From a virus: a stretch of DNA of 30,547 nucleotides. The translations under genes and the position numbers were made by a program. The notes under the pieces were generated by a model. That model was given only the letters and a program-made list of their open reading frames with translations. It searched no databases and had not been told where the DNA came from. The first letter of the stretch is position 1. Every line of letters begins with the position of its first letter. Positions 1-6,800 of this stretch are shown in pieces. Location: the IMG/VR virus record IMGVR_UViG_3300020455_000065, positions 1 to 30,547 of that record. One strand, written 5' to 3'.

Positions 1-165
1 GTTCAGAGGTACATTGTTACCGATGAGGTTAGTGGATGGCACGGAAAGACCCGTGATCCACGCAATCGTTTGAAAGCCTATGAAAAGTCAGACGATATAA
101 CAGAGCTTCTAGCAAGAATGTTAGGAGATGAAACATCCAAAAAATCAGAAGGAGGTAAGGTATGA
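1..165 (+). CDS. C-terminal end of an unidentified protein (5' truncated)
   Basis: The first frame is open from the window edge and ends at TGA 163-165, giving 54 residues without a start codon. The fragment is hydrophilic, with a basic stretch (GKTRDPRNRLKAYEKSDDIT) followed by a short helix (ELLARMLG) and a charged tail. Its stop overlaps the ATG of the next gene by four bases (ATGA), so the two are translationally coupled and in one operon. In many phages the gene before a DUF669-type protein is a Sak4/RecA-like ATPase, so that is a reasonable guess. No catalytic motif lies in the visible part to support it. Confidence 0.75.
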   Translation, partial: VQRYIVTDEVSGWHGKTRDPRNRLKAYEKSDDITELLARMLGDETSKKSEGGKV

Positions 166-638
166 GTGATTGGAATGGATTTGGGTCGTTAGACCTATCG
201 ACAGTAGACGCTAGTGCGGGTAGCACACGTCTTCAACCTGGTACGTACACAGTTAAATGCGCAGACGCGAAGATTGAAAGTGTAGGTACTACAAAAAACA
301 AAAAGCTGGTAGCTGATCTTGTAGATGAAGGAGGTTCTGGCGATATTCGTATGAACTTTAACATCCTACATACTAGCGATATAGCCCAAGACATTGGCAG
401 ACGTCAGTTGAAATCATTCTTGATCTCATCTGACCACCCTAATCCAGACAAACCTGGAGATATTGCAACGATGAAAGGTCTCGTCTGCAAGATCGCAGTG
501 GGTATGGGCAAGCCTTGGAAAGGAGATGACGGCGTAGAACGTCAGTCCTCAGAGGTTAAAAAGTTTATGCCAGTAACAGACAAGTCCAACGGAGCAGTAA
601 CTACAGCCGAGAAACTGGACGACGAAATCCCCTTTTAG
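162..638 (+). CDS. DUF669/SSB-like single-stranded DNA-binding protein
   Basis: 158 aa, started at ATG 162 behind a clear GGAGG at 151-155. The body resembles the phage DUF669 family: a PGTYTVKCADAKIE strand near residue 27, a beta-rich core, then an IGRRQLKSFL helix near residue 78. The last residues, LDDEIPF, match the acidic C-terminal tip of bacterial SSB proteins (DDDIPF type), which docks other replication and repair proteins. It probably coats ssDNA during phage replication or recombination. It is coupled to the gene upstream and followed by a strong terminator and then a PD-(D/E)XK nuclease, a common recombination-module arrangement. The tail motif is seen directly; the DUF669 assignment is from memory of the family and was not searched. 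Confidence 0.75.
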   Translation: MSDWNGFGSLDLSTVDASAGSTRLQPGTYTVKCADAKIESVGTTKNKKLVADLVDEGGSGDIRMNFNILHTSDIAQDIGRRQLKSFLISSDHPNPDKPGDIATMKGLVCKIAVGMGKPWKGDDGVERQSSEVKKFMPVTDKSNGAVTTAEKLDDEIPF

Positions 639-656
639 GGGATAACCTCCCGACTA

Positions 657-683
657 GGGGGAGCTTCGGTTCCCCCATTTTTT
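657..683 (+). terminator. Intrinsic terminator with cUUCGg tetraloop
   Basis: GGGGGAGC (657-664) pairs with GTTCCCCC (669-676; one G-T pair) around a TTCG loop closed by C-G, the very stable cUUCGg tetraloop. An A and six T follow (678-683). It lies in the 58-base gap between the SSB-like gene and the nuclease gene, so it should make the SSB-like transcript more abundant than the downstream genes. Confidence 0.85.
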
Positions 684-696
684 AAGGGCAATAATA

Positions 697-1518
697 ATGA
701 GCAGAGTAAAAGCAAGTCAGGTTTTAGTAGCAATAGATGACGGATACGACCAACAAAAAGAAGAAAGAGCCAGAGACTACATTGGGGCTTCGGGCATCGG
801 ACATCCCTGTGACGCCTACCAAGCGTACAGTCTACGTGGATTTCCAAACACACAGCCTGATGCTCGCCTCAAGCGTATATTCCGCTTGGGTCACATCCTC
901 GAAGACGAAGTCGTCAAAGACCTAAAGGAAAAAGCCGACGTTCGTGTGTGGGAAACAGACGGGTTGACGGGCAGACAGCATACCTATGAAGAATGGGAAG
1001 GGCATATCGTCTGTCACATGGACGGGCATATCGAATTAGATGATGGCGTTCTTCGTGTCCTAGAAATTAAGAGCATGAATGATGCGAGCTTTAAGAAGTT
1101 TGTGAAAGACGGAGTAAAGTATTCTCACCCAAGATACTTTGGTCAAGTCCAGATGATGATGGGTATGAGCAAGATGGAAGAATGTTTCTTTATAGCCATC
1201 AACAAGAACAACTCAGACTATCACGCAGAGATAGTGAGGTTTGATGACTTTGAATTTGGACACATCAAAGAAAGAATAGAACGTGTTCTCAATGGAGAGG
1301 CGAGGAAGATATCGAAAGACAACTCTGATTGGAGATGTCGTGGTTGCTTTAAGTCAGGCGCATGTTGGGATGGAGTAGAGGTTAAGCCTACATCTTGTTC
1401 TTTATGTCAGTTCGCCAGACCAAAGCCAGATGGTTGTTGGCATTGCACTAAGCATGATAAGAGCGCAAACGTATTGTGTTCTGATTTTAAACTATACGAA
1501 CCCCTACCAAAGGAATGA
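697..1518 (+). CDS. PD-(D/E)XK nuclease with Cas4/AddB-like cysteines
   Basis: 273 aa, ATG 697 behind AAGGG at 684-688. Visible motifs: Cys38 in GHPCDAYQAY; His66 in GHILED; Asp109 in MDGHIE; Glu123-x-Lys125 in LEIKS; and a GQVQMMMGM helix (Gln150, Gln152) typical of RecB/Cas4-type folds. C-terminally, Cys214-x2-Cys217-x5-Cys223 has the spacing of the 4Fe-4S cluster of Cas4/AddB, with Cys38 as likely fourth ligand. It is followed by Cys234-x2-Cys237-x9-Cys247-x2-Cys250, which looks like a zinc ribbon. It probably resects DNA ends as a 5'-3' exonuclease beside the SSB-like protein. The stop overlaps the next start (ATGA). The catalytic core is seen directly; the metal clusters are inferred from spacing. 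Confidence 0.8.
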   Translation: MSRVKASQVLVAIDDGYDQQKEERARDYIGASGIGHPCDAYQAYSLRGFPNTQPDARLKRIFRLGHILEDEVVKDLKEKADVRVWETDGLTGRQHTYEEWEGHIVCHMDGHIELDDGVLRVLEIKSMNDASFKKFVKDGVKYSHPRYFGQVQMMMGMSKMEECFFIAINKNNSDYHAEIVRFDDFEFGHIKERIERVLNGEARKISKDNSDWRCRGCFKSGACWDGVEVKPTSCSLCQFARPKPDGCWHCTKHDKSANVLCSDFKLYEPLPKE

Positions 1519-1799
1519 TGATGGAAGAAACAATTAATTATAATGTAGAAAGCTATATGGCAATGGTTAACAAGCACTCAAAGTTATTGCGTGATGTGGA
1601 ACTAAAGGAGATAGAAATAATTTCTATCACAGAAAGGTTGCCAGACATTTCAGAACAATATCAATCAGACGAACGCATTAAAGCGGTACAAAAGAGAAAG
1701 CTACTGCGACAAGAGATAGCGGATATCAAACATAAAGCTCGGTATAGCAAGGGCATTATGAAATGGATGCTAAAGGAGAGAGAGTATGAACCGATCTGA
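1515..1799 (+). CDS. Hypothetical helical protein
   Basis: 94 aa. ATG 1515 overlaps the nuclease stop by four bases and is preceded by AAAGGA; two more ATG follow in frame (1518, 1521), so the exact start is uncertain by one or two residues. The sequence is highly charged and predicted helical, rich in Lys, Glu and Arg with heptad-like Leu/Ile spacing (residues 20-90), so a coiled coil or small adaptor is likely. I do not recognise a family. Its 3' end overlaps the next gene by 14 bases, placing it firmly in the replication operon. Confidence 0.7.
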   Translation: MMMEETINYNVESYMAMVNKHSKLLRDVELKEIEIISITERLPDISEQYQSDERIKAVQKRKLLRQEIADIKHKARYSKGIMKWMLKEREYEPI

Positions 1800-2052
1800 A
1801 TTTTTACTGACGGCAGAAGAATATATTAATGGCGATAGAGCCAAGGATTATGGTGACGTCAAGGTTAATCATCAACAGATCGCTGATATGTGGAGTGTCA
1901 TTCTTGGTAAGAAAATAACGGCTGACCAAGTGTTAAAGTGTATGATTTGCGTGAAGTTGTCTCGTCTCAACAAGACGTCAGACCATGTAGACAGCATAGT
2001 AGACATCTGTGCTTACGCCGCACTTTTAGGCGAGGTTGTTACCACAGAATAA
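1786..2052 (+). CDS. DUF6378-like small phage protein
   Basis: 88 aa, ATG 1786 with AAGGAGAG just upstream inside the preceding gene. The pattern DYGD (21-24), N28, a Trp in the IADMW helix, then KLSRL (57-61) and HVDSIVDICAYAALL (67-81) fits the DUF6378 family, common in phage replication regions. The all-helical layout with conserved Asp/His/Lys/Arg recalls MazG-like nucleotide hydrolases, but that link is a guess. It is the last gene of the plus-strand operon visible here. Confidence 0.7.
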   Translation: MNRSEFLLTAEEYINGDRAKDYGDVKVNHQQIADMWSVILGKKITADQVLKCMICVKLSRLNKTSDHVDSIVDICAYAALLGEVVTTE

Positions 2053-2093
2053 TATAGTTATTAAACTCTGGTATATCTAAGAGAATTTCGATC

Positions 2094-2219
2094 ATGGGTT
2101 GTGGATTTCTTATAACTTCTAAAAGCCACGCTATTAAAATTATAATAAAGGTAAGACGGCTGACGCCTTTCTCGGTGGTTATCGTCGGGATTTTAATTCT
2201 TCTAAATCTTTCTTCTTAG
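2094..2219 (+). CDS. Possible 41-aa membrane peptide in the convergent junction
   Basis: An ATG at 2094, with a weak AAGAGA about ten bases upstream, opens a 41-codon frame ending at TAG 2217. The product has a basic N-terminal half (SKSHAIKIIIKVRR) and one hydrophobic segment (FSVVIVGILILL), the form of a small membrane peptide. It overlaps the 3' end of the convergent nuclease gene by 41 bases. The short length and poor ribosome binding site leave it doubtful. The rest of 2053-2178 shows only imperfect hairpins without T-runs and no clear terminator for either converging operon. Confidence 0.25.
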   Translation: MGCGFLITSKSHAIKIIIKVRRLTPFSVVIVGILILLNLSS

Positions 2220-2562
2220 TTCCCCCGTCGTATTTCCATGCAAAGCCACGATCTACCATCTCATTATTAATGTTTTGGCTTCCGACAAAAATAGTTCCCA
2301 GCATCCGTCCGTACTTGCCGTCTTTCTTCGTCTGCACCTTTAAGCCTGAAGGCTCGCCGTCGGCGAGACGCCTTGTAAGAAAGGCTTTTGCTTCAAGTCC
2401 CATCTGCTTTTCTTCGAGGTCGCGTGTCCTGCATTCAGGCGTATCAATGCCTGCGAGACGTACTCTTTCTTTCTTTGTTAATGAAAAGCCCAGGTCGATA
2501 ACAATGTCGATTGTATCGCCGTCAACTATTCTTGCGACTTCCTTGATCTTGTACTCGTACAT
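2179..2562 (-). CDS. Staphylococcal-nuclease-like (SNase) endonuclease
   Basis: 127 aa thermonuclease-fold protein. All three catalytic positions of the SNase family are present: Arg35 in VRLAGIDTPE, Glu43 at the end of the same motif, and Arg86 in YGRMLG. The metal-binding Asp is in IVDGDTIDI (14-20). The C-terminal pattern NNEMVDRGFAWKY is also typical. There is no signal peptide, so it should act in the cytoplasm, cutting DNA or RNA with Ca2+. It is the last gene of the late operon, after the endolysin, and its 5' end overlaps the 55-aa gene by 41 bases. It may help degrade host DNA late in infection or at lysis. Function is confident; biological role is inferred. Confidence 0.88.
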   Translation of the reverse strand: MYEYKIKEVARIVDGDTIDIVIDLGFSLTKKERVRLAGIDTPECRTRDLEEKQMGLEAKAFLTRRLADGEPSGLKVQTKKDGKYGRMLGTIFVGSQNINNEMVDRGFAWKYDGGTKKKDLEELKSRR

Positions 2563-2689
2563 CTTTATCTTTCTGCTTTTTATTGTTGAAGCTGTCTGGT
2601 TTAATAAAACCTTCTTCCATTTCTTCTCTTATTTGTTTCAAGACGTCCTTTAGTTCTTGAACCTCGTCTATTTCATTTATTAAAGGCAT
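2522..2689 (-). CDS. Hypothetical 55-aa charged helical peptide
   Basis: Its ATG (2689-2687) overlaps the endolysin stop by one base (TAATG), and the frame runs 55 codons to TGA at 2522-2524. The N-terminal half is an acidic amphipathic helix (INEIDEVQELKDVLKQI), the C-terminal half is Lys/Gln-rich. There is no membrane segment or lipobox, so it is not an obvious spanin. It runs 41 bases into the nuclease gene in another frame. Coupling to the endolysin and the long open frame support it; function unknown. Confidence 0.55.
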   Translation of the reverse strand: MPLINEIDEVQELKDVLKQIREEMEEGFIKPDSFNNKKQKDKDVRVQDQGSRKNS

Positions 2690-3210
2690 TACTCCACCAT
2701 CATCTCTAATGCTTTATCTATTGTCTCTTTGTTACGACGTGTCCAACCTTTGCCAAACGTGTCGAATGTTGATAGGCTTTCATAAAATTTCTGCCGTGCC
2801 TCACCGAACTCTTCTATTAATTGATGTGTCCTATGAACCTCTTCATCTACCTTTGCTAGAGTTGCAGGGCCAATAGCTCCGTCTGGTTTTGCACCCACTA
2901 TTTTCTGTAGCATTTTTGCACTACGACCACTTCCGCTATTAACACTTACGTCAAAAACGCAGTAGTCCAAACCGCTAGGAAGCGAACTACATTTACATTT
3001 ATCCCAGTATCTTTCTCTATATAATGGCGCGACGTCTTCGTGAGTTAGGTTACGCATGTCTTGCTCTGTAACCTTCTTGCCTACCCATTCTTCCCAGACA
3101 CGCTTTGTTACTCCAAAATTTGTGATACCTCCAGGATCTTTTGGATGCGAAACAAATCCTCCTTCGTGGTGTAACATCATTTTAAGACATTCATCGAAGT
3201 TCTTTTCCAT
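2689..3210 (-). CDS. Endolysin, glycoside hydrolase family 108 type
   Basis: 173 aa, ATG 3210 behind a perfect AAGGAG. The N-terminus has the GH108 muramidase signature: HHEGGFVSHPKDPGGITN with catalytic Glu16, followed by FGVT. The middle (APLYRERYWDKC, near 60-75) and the C-terminal KPDGAIGPATLAKV (near 110) match the associated peptidoglycan-binding region (PG_binding_3). It cleaves the murein glycan strand during lysis. There is no signal peptide or signal-anchor at the N-terminus, so it relies on a holin to reach the cell wall. It sits directly after the holin and a 25-aa membrane peptide. Confidence 0.92.
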   Translation of the reverse strand: MEKNFDECLKMMLHHEGGFVSHPKDPGGITNFGVTKRVWEEWVGKKVTEQDMRNLTHEDVAPLYRERYWDKCKCSSLPSGLDYCVFDVSVNSGSGRSAKMLQKIVGAKPDGAIGPATLAKVDEEVHRTHQLIEEFGEARQKFYESLSTFDTFGKGWTRRNKETIDKALEMMVE

Positions 3211-3223
3211 TAGTTTCTCCTTA

Positions 3224-3301
3224 TTAAAATATAAAAAAATAAAGCAAGACTACGCCAACAAACGCGGCGCAGACGTGGGTTATTATTGCTTCCGTATTCA
3301 T
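3224..3301 (-). CDS. 25-aa single-TM peptide between holin and endolysin
   Basis: The ATG (3301-3299) overlaps the holin stop by four bases (ATGA); the frame ends with TAA at 3224. The product has a short polar N-terminus (MNTEAIITHV) and one hydrophobic helix (residues 11-25) reaching the C-terminus. The stop lies just ahead of the endolysin ribosome binding site. Position and shape suggest a lysis accessory peptide, for example a small holin or antiholin, or simply a coupling leader for the endolysin. Short, but exact coupling and strong hydrophobicity support it. Confidence 0.5.
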   Translation of the reverse strand: MNTEAIITHVCAAFVGVVLLYFFIF

Positions 3302-3651
3302 TTTCTTTTCAACTTGCTGAATGTTTTCAGCCCGAAGCTACTCGCTATGGACGCATAAATTCCCCAAGTAACCCACTCTGGACAAGTTGAAAGGTTCTCG
3401 AACCCTCTCTGCATAATGTCTTGCATTCCACCCCAAGGAATAAAGTTTGCTAAAAGTATGGCTACGAAAACAATAGTCCAAAGCTCATCTTTCCAGCTTG
3501 ACTTAGAAGCATCCATTGCCATCACTTCCCAGTTTGCTGTACCTTCTGCGATCTTCTGTTCTTTAGTTGCTTTTGCTTTTTGTATCTCCGCTTTGCTATC
3601 GAGAAAGCTAGTGCCTAACCCGACAACGGAACTAAGTAGTTGTGTTATCAT
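3298..3651 (-). CDS. Holin, GTA/3TM-holin-like
   Basis: 117 aa, ATG 3651 preceded by GGAG. It has an amphipathic N-terminus (1-17), a Lys/Gln-rich cytoplasmic segment with the pattern WEVMAMDASKSSWKDELWT (41-59), a clear membrane helix (58-76) and a second hydrophobic stretch (94-110), ending in a basic tail (KLKRK). The W-x-MA-x-S-x-SWKDE region followed by membrane helices resembles the 3TM holin family also found in gene transfer agents. It should form the membrane lesion that releases the endolysin encoded just downstream. Its 5' end overlaps the 76-aa gene by 20 bases. Confidence 0.75.
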   Translation of the reverse strand: MITQLLSSVVGLGTSFLDSKAEIQKAKATKEQKIAEGTANWEVMAMDASKSSWKDELWTIVFVAILLANFIPWGGMQDIMQRGFENLSTCPEWVTWGIYASIASSFGLKTFSKLKRK

Positions 3652-3862
3652 TTATCTTCTCCGATCCAAGCCAGACGGCGAATGCGCCTGTCATCGCCCC
3701 TGTCACTGTTGCTGTTAAACTTGCCGCCTGCGTTGTCATCTCGTCTGGCGACAGGCTTTGAAACCACCACAAAGTATCGAGGTAGGCATATGTCATAATG
3801 CCCATCATAAATCGGGGCAAAAGTCGCATTTTTAAAATTCTTTCCATCGTAATCTCTGGCAT
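3632..3862 (-). CDS. Small two-TM membrane protein of the lysis cassette
   Basis: 76 aa. The start is placed at ATG 3862, which overlaps the stop of the giant gene by one base (TAATG) and has GGGGA five bases upstream; an upstream TTG at 3874 is less likely. Two hydrophobic segments (17-35 and 46-66) flank a short acidic loop (LSPDE), with a basic N-terminus (ERILKMRLLPRF). The size and hairpin topology match class II holins or antiholins, so the phage may use two holin-like proteins; it could instead be a small virion membrane protein. No family is recognised. Confidence 0.7.
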   Translation of the reverse strand: MPEITMERILKMRLLPRFMMGIMTYAYLDTLWWFQSLSPDEMTTQAASLTATVTGAMTGAFAVWLGSEKINDNTTT

Positions 3863-6800
3863 TATGTTCCCCAACCATCACTCATGCTTGACTTCCAGCC
3901 ACCCGTGCTTCCGCTTGAGCTTTCACCCGCAGTGGCGTCGACTACTGCTTCTTTAAACTTTCTGTTACCACCAAGGACTGGAATACGTGTCACCATCTCC
4001 CTGACGGCTGATCTTTCTTTAGAGTTGCTGTTGTCTTTCTCATCCATTAAGCCTGCGCTTACGTTCATTGTTGCTGTACCTAGACCGAATGATGGGCCAA
4101 GAAGCGTTGACCACATACGTTGTTGTCCGTATGCACCATTGTCTGTCTGTGTTACGGCTGAATGAATGACGTCTCCGAGAAGACCAAGACCACCCATAAC
4201 CATCATGCTTTCTACATACCAGCCAAGGAAGTCGTCCTCGTCTCCGTGCGTATCCTTGTCGTAACCTAATACTTTTAGAATGTTCCTCTTTCTTAACGCT
4301 GGATCTCTGTCTTCCTCGCCACCTCTCATCTGAATAATATCTTTAACGCTGAGAGTAACCATACCGAAAGCGGGGCCAACAGACGCTAAGTACATAAGGG
4401 GTGTAAAGTTCCCGTGGTTTGCTTCTTTAAGAACATGACCGCCGAGACGTGACATCATAAGTGGGAATGATTTAAGCTGGAAGACCAGTGAACCGACGGG
4501 TGTCTGCGCCCACATTGGAATGTCGTTAGGGTTCGGCTGGAAGATTGCGTCGTCTGCAAACTTAATGACCGCCATCCGTAGCTTGTCGTCACTCTCCATT
4601 AACGCTTTGTTGCTAAGACTTTCTTTTGCTTTGCTTGCTCCTGGCAGATACTCCTCAAGACCATAGTTCTTTAAGAAACGATGCGCTGTTTTGTATTGAC
4701 CAGACTGCATTGAGTAGGGGACACCTGCCTTAAAGGAATTGTTAGCTTTAATCTGCATTGTCTTGAACGTCTCATAACCTGTAGCTCCAGCGATCTGCCT
4801 GTTCATGTCTGTCCAAGGTGTAAGTAACGTCGCGTTGAAGAAAGCGTGAGACGCTTTGTTATCGGGTGCGCCATACATGTGTACCATGCGTTCGTGTACG
4901 ACGTTCTCCATAGCGACACCGACATTTCTAATCATCTCTTTGTAATCAGGATCGGTCATTTTAGCTAACCCTTTAGCCCAACTTGAGAAAGAGCCAGATC
5001 GTATGATAGGCAGACCCAAGTCACCGATAGATGTTAGTGTTGTGAAGCCGAGGAGTGAGACGTTGTTAAAGAAACGCAGACCTCGTGATACTCTCATGCC
5101 CGTCTTGTTTGTGCCGTGCATAGGCTTCTTGTGAAGGATGCGCATAGCATTATCGACATACTCTTCGCCAGTATCGTAGGCTATCTGTCCTGTTTTTCCT
5201 TTGAAGTCTTGTATTGCACCAACTATGGCTTCAACTCTCTTCTTATATACAGGACTTATTTGTCCTTTAATCATTGGCGCAATGTCCATAAGCATCTGCT
5301 TTGCCCCTGCTGGGCCAGATGTAGTAGCTACTTCAAGTAACTTGTCTGCGAATGCGACAGCTTCACCTTGATTGTTTTCAAATGGCATACGGATTGTGTC
5401 GACAAGAGTAGCTGTTTCCTTTATTCCTTCAGCGTTCATAGCTGTTATGTCATACTCAAACTGCCTTGCCTTTGATAGAAGTCGGGCGATCCCCATACGT
5501 CCTTCTTTTGCTACCATCATGTAGTCAGAGACAGCGTGGCTGTTAAGTCCAAATCGTTTAGAAGATGTAAGACGTCTTGAGCTACCCTCAAGGTATTTTA
5601 CCATGATACTTTCCAGATTACTCTCAAGGAAAGGCTCTAGTTCGTTAAGCATATCTGGGTATTTCTCTAACTCTATGACCCTTGAGTAGTCTACGTTTTC
5701 AAAGGCTGAGTTCTTTGTTGATCCTTTAACTGGAATAAAGACACCACCTTCGCTTTCGTCTAGTAGCTTGAGCATTATACCTTCAGCAAAGGCTTGAGCT
5801 TCTGCGTCGCTATATGTTCTGTTGTTTGTAAGGCTCTCGACTTCGTAGTATCTCTTCATCTTAGAAATAAACTCGTCCTTGTTCTTACGTATCTTGCTCT
5901 GATCCCATACTTGAGGTAGATAGTTCGGGCCTCTGTCACCAACGTGGAAGCCTTCAGCAATCATTTCTTCTCTTTCAGTGCCTAAGATTAATCTGATGTC
6001 TTTGTATATAGCTCTTTCTTGTGTTGTTAACTGACGTTCGGCACGAGACCCATCGCCTCGTCGTAAGGCACGGGTAATTCGTCCGTGAGACTTAGGTTGT
6101 TCTTGTCCAAAGCCAGCCGTTGATCTTCTGAAGTAGCCTCGCAGTATGCCGTCGCTGTCTGGCAAAGATCTGAGAGCGTTGAATATAGGCATGATCTTCT
6201 TGCCAAAACGCTGTTGCATATCTGGGTAATGCTCTTGGTATCTGTCTGCAATCCAGTTCATTCCCTGACTTCTAATCTTTGTTGATACTCTGTTAAGAAA
6301 GCTAAAGACGCCATGCTTTCGTATCGCTTGCTCTTCGGCAGGCGTTGGCTCTTTCTTTCTAAGCATAGACATAACGGCACTTGTCATTGTGCTGTTTGAA
6401 CCACCTTCTTCAACAAGTTCACCGAATTGACCAACAGGTATATCATCAAAACTATTAAGGTCGCCCTTTATAAAGCTATTAATAAGATTTCCTGAAGTGC
6501 CTCTTTCTATTGGCTCTAAGTTATCTACTTGACTGTATAGTTGATTGTCATTTCTATCAAAAAAGTCTGCGGCCATGTGTTTTGCTTGCTCTGGTTTAAA
6601 GAGGATAACGGAGGTGTGCGAGAATGCAGACGCACCATAGGTCATTCCTCTATTCGTTGCCGCGCCACCATAAGAAATTGTGTTTACATGCGTTGACAAT
6701 ATGCCGTCATACCCAAGGTCTTCTAATATTTTGTTCAGCGTACCTTGTGCGGATCGTTTATTCTGACCCGACCATTGGATGGCAGAAACTAATTCTTTAT

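Noticed and set aside
2053-2178. tRNA gene in the convergent gap
   Set aside because: No cloverleaf or TTCGANTC-type T-loop could be formed; only short imperfect stems.
3863-3874. TTG start at 3874 for the 76-aa membrane gene
   Set aside because: ATG 3862 is coupled to the giant-gene stop (TAATG) and has GGGGA at good spacing.
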